A stretch of 14,465 bases of DNA from Flavobacteriales bacterium UBA2798 (GTDB taxonomy: Bacteria; Bacteroidota; Bacteroidia; Flavobacteriales_D; UBA2798). Below the pieces are notes generated by a model that saw only the letters and a list, made by a program, of their open reading frames with translations, had not been told where the DNA came from and did no database searches. Made by a program: the position numbers and the translations under genes. The stretch spans positions 140,509 to 154,973 of the forward strand of contig DEHO01000036.1 of NCBI GenBank assembly GCA_002351955.1, given 5' to 3'. This document shows, piece by piece, positions 1 through 7,500 of this stretch (position 1 is its first letter; each line of letters starts with the position of its first letter).

Positions 1-479
1 AAGTAATTGCACTTCGTTCTACAATGTCGCCTGAAATTGATCAACAAGCAGCCGACGATCGCGTAATCAAATTGAAAGAGATTCACCTTGTTGTGAATAA
101 GGATTATGAATTCCTTTTCCGTTCACAGGACGTAATTCACTCTGCTTATATGCCGCATTTCCGTTCGCAAATGAATACCGTTCCCGGAATGGTTACACGT
201 CTGAAACTTCGTCCTACTATAACCACTGATAGTATGCGTACCATCACCGGTGATGACAAGTTCGATTACATTCTCCTTTGTAACAAAATTTGCGGAGCGG
301 CACATAATAACATGTGGATGAAAATTGTGGTTGAGAAGGAAGAAGAGTATAAGAAATGGTACAATGAACAACTTCCGTTTGCAGGAGTTGCAGCAAAACC
401 TGAAGATACAATTGTTCCAACCAACGACAGCACAAGTACCGACACAACTGCTACACCAAGTGTAGTGGCACAGAATTAA
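1..479 (+). CDS. coxB: Cytochrome c oxidase subunit II, C-terminal CuA domain (5' end outside window)
   Basis: This is the periplasmic electron-entry domain of an aa3-type terminal oxidase; CuA takes electrons from cytochrome c and passes them to haem a in subunit I. The reading frame is open from base 3, so the gene is cut by the window edge and the ATG at 24 is internal. Counting from that Met, His39 (in D-V-I-H-S-A-Y) and the C-N-K-I-C-G-A-A-H-N-N-M motif give all side-chain CuA ligands: His39, Cys86, Cys90, His94, Met97. The position that is usually Glu inside this motif (backbone CuA ligand, side-chain Mg ligand) is Lys88. The N-terminal membrane hairpin lies upstream of the window. The C-terminus is a Ser/Thr-rich tail of about 30 residues with no recognised domain. 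The ctaD start follows 28 bases later, so the two genes are one operon. The family assignment is secure. Confidence 0.95.
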   Translation, partial: VIALRSTMSPEIDQQAADDRVIKLKEIHLVVNKDYEFLFRSQDVIHSAYMPHFRSQMNTVPGMVTRLKLRPTITTDSMRTITGDDKFDYILLCNKICGAAHNNMWMKIVVEKEEEYKKWYNEQLPFAGVAAKPEDTIVPTNDSTSTDTTATPSVVAQN

Positions 480-507
480 AAAACGATTCCATTCAATACT
501 GATAGAA

Positions 508-2307
508 ATGGCAGCAACACAAGCACACGCTCTTCACGATGATGCACACGCGCATCACCACCACAAGGAGCATTTTATTACGAAGTACATTTTTAGCCAG
601 GATCACAAAATGATCTCCAAGCAGTTTTTGTTGACTGCTGTTTTCATGGGGGTTATGGCAATGATCATGTCTATCCTTTTTCGTTTGCAAATTGGTTGGC
701 CCGGACAGTCTTTTGATTCATTGACATTCTTCCTGGGCGAGCAATGGGCTCCAGGTGGAATTCTTGACCGTAACATGTACCTCGGGCTTGTTACCATTCA
801 CGGAACCATCATGGTGTTCTTCCTGCTTACCGGTGGTTTGAGCGGAACGTTCAGTAACCTTCTGATTCCCTTGCAAATTGGTGCACGTGATATGGCGTCA
901 GGATTCCTTAACATGCTTTCATATTGGATGTTTCTTATTTCAAGTGTTATCATGGTTTACTCGTTTTATGTTGAAACAGGACCTGCTTCCGGTGGTTGGA
1001 CGATCTATCCTCCCTTGAGCGCGCACGAAGACTTTATGCCCGGCTCAGGCCTTGGTATGACGCTTTGGCTGGTTTCAATGGCGATCTTCATTGCATCTTC
1101 ATTACTTGGTTCACTGAATTACATTGTTACTGTTTTCAACTTACGTACTAAAGGAATGAAGATGACAAGGATGCCTCTTACAATTTGGGCATTCCTTATT
1201 ACTGCAATCTTAGGTGTGTTATCATTCCCGGTTCTTCTTTCTGCAGCCTTGTTGCTTATCATGGATCGTACTTTCGGAACAAGCTTCTATTTATCTGATA
1301 TTATTACAGCGAACGAAGGAATGCTGGATGCTACAGGTGGAAGTCCGATTCTTTTCCAGCACTTATTCTGGTTTCTGGGGCACCCTGAAGTATATATCGT
1401 ACTTCTTCCTGCACTCGGTCTTACATCTGAAGTAATTGCAACCAATGCACGTAAACCGATCTTCGGATACCGTGCGATGATTGGTTCCATTATGGCAATC
1501 GGTTTCCTTTCGTTCATCGTTTGGGGTCACCATATGTATGTTACCGGGATGAATCCATTCCTTGGTGGTGTGTTCGTATTTACAACCTTACTAATTGCTA
1601 TTCCTTCTGCTGTAAAAGTATTTAACTATATCACCACACTGTGGAAAGGAAATATCGTTTACACTCCTGCCATGTTGTTCTCCATTGGCCTGGTTTCAAC
1701 GTTCATTACCGGTGGATTAACAGGTATAATTCTTGCCGACTCTGCATTGGATATCCATGTGCATGATACCTATTTCGTTGTGGCTCACTTCCACATTGTG
1801 ATGGGTATGTCTGCGGTATTCGGAATGTTTGCAGGAGTGTACCATTGGTTCCCGAAAATGTATGGTAAAATGATGAACACTAAAATGGGTTATGCGCATT
1901 TTTGGCTGACCATCATTTGCGCTTACGGTGTGTTTTTCCCAATGCACTTTGTAGGACTCGCAGGCGCACCTCGTCGTTATTATGATTACACATCTTATCC
2001 AATGTTTGATGGAATTCTGGATTTGAATGTATTGATTTCTGTTTTCGCCATCATCGGAGCATTTGCTCAGGGTATCTTCCTTTTCAATTTCTTCTACAGC
2101 ATTTTCCGCGGTCAGAAAGCGAGCCAAAACCCTTGGAAATCGAATACACTTGAATGGACTACTCCTGTTGAACATGTTCACGGTAACTGGCCTGGCGCTA
2201 TTCCTGAAGTTCACCGTTGGCCTTACGATTACAGTAAGCCCGGTAAATCGGAAGATTATTGTCCGCAGGTTGTTCCCTTGGAAGACGGTGAAGAAGACGG
2301 ACATTAA
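508..2307 (+). CDS. ctaD: Cytochrome c oxidase subunit I (A1-type haem-copper oxidase)
   Basis: This is the catalytic, proton-pumping subunit of the aa3-type oxidase, an inner-membrane protein that reduces O2 to water. At 599 residues it has the expected length and is rich in hydrophobic helices. Haem a ligands are His98 and His429 and the haem a3 ligand is His427 (V-V-A-H-F-H). CuB ligands are His292, His341 and His342, with the cross-linking Tyr296 in G-H-P-E-V-Y. Glu294 in that motif defines the A1 class. The D-channel residues align as Asn117, Asp128 and Asn135, the K-channel lysine is Lys370, and the Mg-site pair is His419-Asp420. The enzyme should therefore pump protons normally. Residues 7-22 are very His-rich (nine His) and precede the first membrane helix. 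The C-terminal tail is acidic. It lies 28 bases after coxB on the same strand, with no clear Shine-Dalgarno sequence. A hairpin terminator follows it. Confidence 0.98.
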   Translation: MAATQAHALHDDAHAHHHHKEHFITKYIFSQDHKMISKQFLLTAVFMGVMAMIMSILFRLQIGWPGQSFDSLTFFLGEQWAPGGILDRNMYLGLVTIHGTIMVFFLLTGGLSGTFSNLLIPLQIGARDMASGFLNMLSYWMFLISSVIMVYSFYVETGPASGGWTIYPPLSAHEDFMPGSGLGMTLWLVSMAIFIASSLLGSLNYIVTVFNLRTKGMKMTRMPLTIWAFLITAILGVLSFPVLLSAALLLIMDRTFGTSFYLSDIITANEGMLDATGGSPILFQHLFWFLGHPEVYIVLLPALGLTSEVIATNARKPIFGYRAMIGSIMAIGFLSFIVWGHHMYVTGMNPFLGGVFVFTTLLIAIPSAVKVFNYITTLWKGNIVYTPAMLFSIGLVSTFITGGLTGIILADSALDIHVHDTYFVVAHFHIVMGMSAVFGMFAGVYHWFPKMYGKMMNTKMGYAHFWLTIICAYGVFFPMHFVGLAGAPRRYYDYTSYPMFDGILDLNVLISVFAIIGAFAQGIFLFNFFYSIFRGQKASQNPWKSNTLEWTTPVEHVHGNWPGAIPEVHRWPYDYSKPGKSEDYCPQVVPLEDGEEDGH

Positions 2308-2315
2308 TCCGTCTT
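2294..2315 (+). promoter_or_regulatory. Hairpin around the ctaD stop codon, possible alternative partner of the terminator
   Basis: The arms AAGACGGA (2294-2301) and TCCGTCTT (2308-2315) are perfectly complementary over 8 bp. The 6-base loop contains the ctaD stop codon TAA (2305-2307). No T-run follows, so this is not itself a terminator. Bases 2297-2305 (ACGGACATT) are also perfectly complementary over 9 bp to 2329-2337 (AATGTCCGT), the 5' arm of the terminator just downstream. The hairpin and that longer-range helix cannot form together. The pairing is seen directly; a regulatory role is inference, because the pattern could come from chance repetition of a short motif. Confidence 0.4.
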
Positions 2316-2327
2316 TACAACGATATG

Positions 2328-2359
2328 AAATGTCCGTACCTTGGTGCGGACATTTTTTT
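2328..2359 (+). terminator. Intrinsic terminator after the cox genes
   Basis: AAATGTCCG (2328-2336) pairs perfectly with CGGACATTT (2347-2355). Inner A-C/G-T pairs may extend the stem and leave a loop of about four bases. A run of seven T (2353-2359) follows. This fits a Rho-independent terminator for the coxB-ctaD transcript. It is odd that the next gene's best start codon (ATG 2360-2362) begins at the last base of the T-run, so any transcript of that gene must read through this element or start inside it. Confidence 0.75.
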
Positions 2360-2980
2360 ATGTGGCTGCCTCGTATTTCTTTGGTTTTACTTTTCTTTTT
2401 GCCAATTAGGGCAGACGCACAAATGTTTGATACCATCTCAAAAGCATTTGATCAGAAACCAGGCTTATATTTTAATTGGGGATCGCAGTATTGTTTCATT
2501 TCAAACCGTCTTGCAACAATGTCCAATATCCGTGTGGGAATTGATTACGGTGGCTCCTTTAAATTGGGCATTGGGTTTAACTGGCTTAACAAGAAGTTTC
2601 CTGAGCAGGATCGTTTTATTCAGGGAATGGAAAGGTCCAGTCAGTTGAAGTATTACTATTTCAGCGTGTATGGGGAATATAGTTTCTTTCGGAATTATCA
2701 CTGGGAGGCAACAATCCCGGCACAAATTGGAGCCGGTTGGGCCAGGTACGAGTTTGTTGGGGGTAGAAGCACCAATAAGGCATTTGTGGTTTATGAGCCT
2801 ATGATGACCATTCAGTACCGATTTTGGCGATATTTTGGGGTTGGCTGCGGGATTGGCTATCGCATTGGGATAATCAATCGCACTGCAATTCCGGAACAGT
2901 TTTTTTCACCGACATTGATCCTGAAAAGTAAGTTGTTTGTTGGTGACTTATGGCGGGATATTACAAAGAAGGGCAAATAA
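2360..2980 (+). CDS. Exported protein of unknown function, probable small outer-membrane beta-barrel
   Basis: I do not recognise the family. The 206-residue product starts with a good signal peptide: Arg5, a hydrophobic core (residues 6-16), then A-D-A ending at residue 20 before Gln21, a signal peptidase I site typical of Bacteroidetes exported proteins. The mature part has about eight stretches of alternating polar and aromatic/hydrophobic residues (roughly 35-44, 55-63, 66-75, 96-112, 113-131, 141-156, 159-172, 181-195). It is rich in Tyr, Phe, Trp and Gly, which fits an 8-stranded outer-membrane barrel. There is no lipobox Cys and no type IX C-terminal sorting domain. The frame is open far upstream into ctaD. 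ATG 2360 was chosen because it gives a compact signal peptide; ATG 2330 is the alternative and would add ten uncharged residues and put the terminator stem inside the coding region. It ends at a bidirectional terminator. Confidence 0.7.
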   Translation: MWLPRISLVLLFFLPIRADAQMFDTISKAFDQKPGLYFNWGSQYCFISNRLATMSNIRVGIDYGGSFKLGIGFNWLNKKFPEQDRFIQGMERSSQLKYYYFSVYGEYSFFRNYHWEATIPAQIGAGWARYEFVGGRSTNKAFVVYEPMMTIQYRFWRYFGVGCGIGYRIGIINRTAIPEQFFSPTLILKSKLFVGDLWRDITKKGK

Positions 2981-3008
2981 AAAAGGCCCTGTATGCAGGG
3001 CCTTTTTT
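2979..3008. terminator. Bidirectional intrinsic terminator between convergent genes
   Basis: AAAAGGCCCTG (2981-2991) and CAGGGCCTTTT (2996-3006) form a perfect 11-bp stem with loop TATG. The plus strand continues with T up to 3008. The minus strand also ends in a T-run, because bases 2979-2984 are all A. It lies directly after the stop codon of the exported-protein gene and 16 bases beyond the tonB stop, so it can end transcription from both sides. Confidence 0.9.
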
Positions 3009-3024
3009 GTTTTATGAATGCAGA

Positions 3025-3699
3025 TTATTGCAGCTTGAAATTGATTGGTAAAGTAAATCGCGAGCTAACCGCGCGACCTCTTTGCTTACCGGGGTTCCAT
3101 TTTGGCATGGATTTAACAACGCGTACTGCTTCTTCGTCGCAACCTGAACCAATTCCGCGAAGTACTTTAATGTCTCCAACAGAACCATCTTTAAATACAA
3201 CGAATTGTACATAGACTTTTCCCTGTACTCCGGATTCTTTTGCCATAGGGGGAAACTTCAGATTAGCGGAGAGGAAATCTCTTAATTTTTCCATTCCACC
3301 TGGGAATTCTGCCTGTTCTTCTACTACGTCAAAGATTTCTTCTACTACCGGTGCTTCTTCAACCTTAACATCAACGATGTCGATCTTGTCATTCACGTCT
3401 GTTTCCTGAAATGTTTGAACGTTATCAACTTTTTTATCGTCTTCAACCGTTTTGATTTCAGTAACAATCATTGGCGGCGGCGGTGGTGCCGGTGGCGGTG
3501 GCGGCGGTGGGATGTCAACAATTTGCTCATCGAGGAGGTCATCGTTGGTTGTGTCATAATTGAGCGCCAATTCTTCTTTTTCGAATACTGTGTATTCGAA
3601 CGCAGTAAGCGTAAAGGCGAGAGCCACCAACAATCCCATCATCTTGAGTGAAGGGAGCTTTTTGTTGATGTCTACATCAGGATTTTTCTTGATCTCCAT
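3025..3699 (-). CDS. tonB: TonB family energy transducer
   Basis: TonB proteins link the inner-membrane proton motive force (through ExbB/ExbD) to TonB-dependent receptors in the outer membrane. This 224-residue protein has the expected layout. It has a short cytoplasmic N-terminus, one membrane helix at about residues 19-38, an acidic stretch, and a proline tract at 64-76 (seven Pro, Ala, five Pro). A strongly acidic periplasmic spacer follows to about 130. The C-terminal TonB domain spans about 131-224 (E-F-P-G-G start, Y-V-Q-F-V-V strand, conserved K-W-N-P-G near residue 200, and a final strand ending F-K-L-Q). No exbB or exbD is in the window. It is the last gene of the minus-strand set, 60 bases after the vanZ-like gene, and has its own candidate promoter. 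The family is secure; which receptors it serves cannot be told. Bacteroidetes carry several TonB paralogues, so the symbol is generic. Confidence 0.92.
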   Translation of the reverse strand: MEIKKNPDVDINKKLPSLKMMGLLVALAFTLTAFEYTVFEKEELALNYDTTNDDLLDEQIVDIPPPPPPPAPPPPPMIVTEIKTVEDDKKVDNVQTFQETDVNDKIDIVDVKVEEAPVVEEIFDVVEEQAEFPGGMEKLRDFLSANLKFPPMAKESGVQGKVYVQFVVFKDGSVGDIKVLRGIGSGCDEEAVRVVKSMPKWNPGKQRGRAVSSRFTLPINFKLQ

Positions 3700-3716
3700 A
3701 AGGAAAGTATTGGTTG

Positions 3717-3748
3717 CTAATTTACGTTTTTATTCTGTACACTGCAAA
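3717..3748 (-). promoter_or_regulatory. Candidate Bacteroidetes-type promoter for tonB
   Basis: Read on the minus strand, TTTG (3748-3745) is followed after 20 bases by TAAATTAG (3724-3717). The known Bacteroidetes consensus is TTTG about 19-21 bases before TAnnTTTG. The upstream box matches fully, and the -7 box matches all but one of its six fixed bases. It lies in the 60-base gap between the vanZ-like gene and tonB, with room for a leader of about 10-15 bases. Such motifs are short and can occur by chance. Confidence 0.35.
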
Positions 3749-3759
3749 TTTCAAAAGGT

Positions 3760-4146
3760 TCATCTGGCGAGCTCCTTGCCGTAAATAATCCGGAAAAGCG
3801 TGATTCCCAACAGGGAACCAATAACATCTGCTACCACGTCCATCCATTCAAAATGTCTTCCGGAATTCATAACCTGCTGAATAAACTCAATAATAACCCC
3901 ATAAACACTTGCAGCTAGAAACGCCACTCGCTTGGCATGATAACGTAAAGCCGAATAGGAATATTGCCTTCGTAATCCAACAATAATCAGTAAGCTGAAT
4001 ACTGAAAAAATGAAGAGATGCGCGACTTTATCAAAAGAGATAAAATCCCAGATACTTGTGTCCGGAAGCTGGTCGCTTGGTGCAATACAGAGAAGAAAAA
4101 TCAGCAGCGCCCAGCAAATCGCCGGAAACAAAAAACGCAATAGCAT
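3760..4146 (-). CDS. VanZ-like family membrane protein
   Basis: This is a small inner-membrane protein of 128 residues with four likely membrane helices (about 5-22, 41-58, 72-90, 103-122). The VanZ-like signature is visible: D39-K40-x-x-H43 at the start of helix 2, E87-x-x-Q90 at the end of helix 3, then Arg97, Asp103 and G-x-x-x-G (110, 114) in helix 4. The frequent Asn of the last motif is Asp107 here. VanZ itself gives low-level teicoplanin resistance, but most homologues have no proven role, and nothing here points to antibiotic resistance. Its start is only 3 bases after the gcvH stop, so the two are very likely translated from one message. The family call is good; the function is unknown. 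Confidence 0.85.
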   Translation of the reverse strand: MLLRFLFPAICWALLIFLLCIAPSDQLPDTSIWDFISFDKVAHLFIFSVFSLLIIVGLRRQYSYSALRYHAKRVAFLAASVYGVIIEFIQQVMNSGRHFEWMDVVADVIGSLLGITLFRIIYGKELAR

Positions 4147-4149
4147 GTA

Positions 4150-4527
4150 TTAACCTACCAACTCCTTGTATTGCGTATCACTTAGCAATGCATCCAATTC
4201 AGATGGATTACTAAGTTTTACCTTAATCATCCAGCCTTCTCCGTAAGGGTCTTTGTTTACCGATTCGGGGTTGCCTTCCAATGCAGGATTAACCTCAGTG
4301 ATTTCACCGCTAACCGGCATAAATAGATCGCTTACTGTTTTTACGGCCTCAACTGTGCCGAAAACCTCTTCTTTTGAAAGTGTTTCGCCTGAAGTTTCAA
4401 TTTCAACGTAAACGATATCGCCAAGTTCACCTTGTGCGAAATCTGTAATACCAACAATTGCAAAATCGCCTTCAATGCGAATCCATTCGTGGTCTTTGGT
4501 GTACTTGAGGTTTGCAGGAATATTCAT
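4150..4527 (-). CDS. gcvH: Glycine cleavage system H protein
   Basis: GcvH is the lipoyl carrier of the glycine cleavage complex. Its swinging arm takes the aminomethyl group from glycine decarboxylase (P protein) to the T protein and is reoxidised by the L protein. At 125 residues it has the usual length. The lipoylated lysine is Lys63 in V-E-A-V-K-T-V-S-D. The flanking conserved parts are D-H-E-W near residue 14, G-I-T-D-F-A-Q near 26 and N-x-D-P-Y-G-E-G-W near 95. The ATG at 4527 gives the standard N-terminus (M-N-I-P-A-N-L-K-Y-T); a longer frame from a TTG at 4587 would overlap sprA and has no family support. No gcvT or gcvP is in the window. It starts 37 bases after sprA and may have its own promoter. 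The orphan gcvH next to sprA fits my memory of other Bacteroidetes. Confidence 0.97.
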   Translation of the reverse strand: MNIPANLKYTKDHEWIRIEGDFAIVGITDFAQGELGDIVYVEIETSGETLSKEEVFGTVEAVKTVSDLFMPVSGEITEVNPALEGNPESVNKDPYGEGWMIKVKLSNPSELDALLSDTQYKELVG

Positions 4528-4544
4528 GATAGTTCTATTTGCCC

Positions 4545-4576
4545 CAAAAGTAGAATTTTTTTCACTAGAGCGTAAA
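4545..4576 (-). promoter_or_regulatory. Candidate Bacteroidetes-type promoter for gcvH-vanZ
   Basis: Read on the minus strand, TTTA (4576-4573), three of four bases of the TTTG box, is followed after 20 bases by TACTTTTG (4552-4545), an exact match to TAnnTTTG. The upstream box lies in the last codons of sprA, and the predicted start of transcription falls about 10-15 bases before the gcvH ATG. This would let gcvH be expressed apart from the 7.3-kb sprA gene. The evidence is the motif alone. Confidence 0.4.
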
Positions 4577-7500
4577 GCGAATTGCAATACCCGAATTAGT
4601 ATTCGAAGTGGGGAATGAAGTTGAGATAACCGGACGGTTTAATACTTTGTCGTAGAAGAAACGAATGGTTAGCTTACTGCTGATAGCGTAATCTGCGGAG
4701 GATTTAATAGATACAATGCGCTGACCTGCTGTTGCCTGGTTTTGATTTTCCACGACTTTGCGGGTGTACGTGACATTGTTTCTTACTGAAAGGTCGATTC
4801 TGCAATTCAGATCGCTCTCTGTTGGTTTTCCGCCAATGTTAAACGGAAGCTTAAGGTTGTTAAAGCGATACCCTGAACCAATTACAAACTCTGCTCCACG
4901 TACTTCAGTTACCTGGTTGTTTACGAGACTTAAGGACAGATTTCTATCGCGCTTAAGCTCAACTTTGGTGATTAATCCACCGGGTTTGCCGCGGTTTTTT
5001 AAGTTCCAGGTCATGTCGATATTGATCAGCGGACTGAATTGCTCGCTGATGGTAATCATGCTGATCTGGCGTGGGTTTATGAAATTTCCGGAGATGTCGG
5101 TTGCATCCATATTCCCTTGCGTGTCTCGTGTTCCCAATAAATTGGTTGTATAGTTACTGATGGTCATTGTAGATCTGTAACCATGCGAAATGGAGAATGA
5201 TTTAAACCATTTTTTCAAAAACTTAATTTTTGATTTCGCCATTGGGTCGAAAGTGACTCGCCAGTTGGGTGCCGGACGAAGTGCGAATGGGTTGGAGCCA
5301 ATCTGATCCACTTTTTTCCCTGAATAGGCAGCAATAAACGAAGTGTTCATCACATCCTGTTGGGTGCTTCCATAGCCACCTGCATAACCGGTCTCGCTAC
5401 TCGAAAGAAGGGAGGAGTTTGGATTTCCAGATGCAAAGAGTTGTGATGCTTCTGAGCGGATATCCCTGAAGTTGGAAAAAACCGGAGAACTGTTGTTTTC
5501 TCCATTGCCAATAAATGCAGTTTTCCATGTGTTCATCGACATGCTCAGCATTCCCTGTGTCATTGGGTTCTGCGCTGTGTAATCGAAGAAAGGTGCGCCA
5601 TTTAAAGTATCGAACCAACGGAAGAATGTGTTATAATTTTCGGTTTGGTTTTTATCTGCATTCAATTCTATTCGCAACCCGGTTAACGGTTCAAGTGATG
5701 TTCTGGCGGAAAGATTTTTTGTATGATTTGCAGTGTATTGAGCATTCAGGAATTGATTTTTAACCAGCCAACCCTGATCTGCTGCATACATAGCATAATC
5801 GTTATATCCATTGCCCCAGTCGGATTCGCGTCCAAACAGATCTTTGTTTTGTTTTCCGGCAACAAACCCCAATCCGGGCGAATTCCATTGGTTATCCATG
5901 CCAAGAACGGAATTAGTTTGACCAAATCCTGGCATCATAATACCATCAGTTGTTGAGTAGGTGAGCGAGAGTGTTTTTACACTCATTACAACCCGGGCAA
6001 TATTTTCACCAACTGTAAATAGAGGTTCTTTCTTCTCTTTTTTTGTTGAGTCCGAACTTGTTTTACCGTCTTTACCTTCTTTAGGTGTCTCTTTGCTATT
6101 GGTAGATGGTTTTCCACCTGGCTTCGCACCGCCGCTGCCCTGTAGTTTTTGATTTACTTTTTTGAAATAAGGCACCTTGTTGTACAGCGTGTTGAAGTTC
6201 AATTGAGCATTCCAATTAACGTTGCGCGAGTTCTGAACAGTATTTCCTAAAGTATCTTGTCCGAATGGTGCGCGTTGCCATTCATAGGAGGCTGAATAAC
6301 GCGTAGTGAGTGTGATCCAATCAAGAGCAGGAATCTTATTGATGGGCCAGGTAATATTTACATTTCCTGTATGATTGTACATTTTATTAATTCCAAACGA
6401 ACGCAAACTTTGCATCACACTGTCTTTGAATACCTGGTATTCATCGCGGTATTGGCGATCAACTCGTCCCAGTGGTTCTCCTACAACTGCATTGTTATTG
6501 GCACCAAAATCGAACTTGATGTTTTTACTTAGGTCGTATTTGAAATCGTATGCGCGAACCCAAATGAAATTTTTATTATAAGTGGGGAATACAATTCCGT
6601 CAAAATTATTTCTGATCTGATATGCGTTGTATGTTCTGTTTAAATCATTACGGAAGGCTACCAGCTTTGGTCCCTTACTGATGTTAATGTCTTTGATGAT
6701 GGTAAACCATTTTGATTTACCAATTAGTTTGTTCGACTTAAATGGTTCCCACGATTTTGGCGTGGCATTGAAATTATAATTCAGCCCGCCTCTGATTGAT
6801 TTACTGATATTGTATTCGGTATTAATATCACGTTTATAGGTTTCGCTGAAGGAATAGGTTGCTGACCAATTCTCAATATCATAAAAGTGTGCTTTTTTCC
6901 CTCCTGTTCGTTCCTTTCTTACGTTGGAGAAGTTGATGCTTTTTCGCTGGGTATAATCAATTACTTTTTGTTTGGAAATGGCTTGCTGGTCCGATGGAAG
7001 ATCATTAAAGGGAATGTCAGGATTAAGCGGATCGAATTGCGGCTTGATGATCGTTTGTGAATACCCGAGGAACATCGGAATTCGGATTCCCCATTTTTCC
7101 GGGAAGAATTTACCTAACTCAAAAGAGGATGATCCATCCCAACCGTATCTTGTTTCGCGTTGACGCTCACTAACTTTCTTTTCGATGCTTCCCCAATACG
7201 GAGTACTGTAATTTCCGGATAATGCTACTTGTGCGAAGTCAGCAAAATTAGCATTTACCCTTCCCATCGCAGCCCATCCACCTTGTTGGTCAAAATCAGT
7301 TAATCGCAATTCGTTGATCCAAACTTCAAAACACTTAGCAGTGCCGTTATCAGAAGCATCCCATGGATTGGTGTTTTTATTTGGATTGCGAACTCCTATC
7401 ATTACCACTTTTAATCCCTGAAGGTTGGGGTTACCGATGATCTTAATCAATCGATCCGGGTAACCGGGATCATTACGAATAAAAAGTTGATTGTTTGCCG

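Noticed and set aside
24..26. ATG as the true start of the subunit II gene
   Set aside because: The frame is open to the window edge and the CuA domain alone cannot be a complete subunit II.
2063..2359. Longer version of the exported protein, starting inside ctaD
   Set aside because: The first 99 codons overlap ctaD in another frame and would bury the signal peptide inside the protein.
1717..2436. 239-codon open frame on the minus strand opposite ctaD
   Set aside because: It lies opposite a certain gene, its translation has no recognisable domain or signal, and it is best explained by the codon use of ctaD.
2360..2980. Type IX cargo protein, given the nearby sprA
   Set aside because: There is no C-terminal sorting domain; the protein looks like a barrel rather than a secreted enzyme or adhesin.
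3472..3510. GGC/GGT-rich repeat as a DNA repeat element
   Set aside because: It is simply the codons of the TonB proline tract.
4528..4587. Upstream TTG start for gcvH
   Set aside because: It adds 20 residues with no family match and overlaps sprA; the ATG at 4527 gives the normal GcvH N-terminus.
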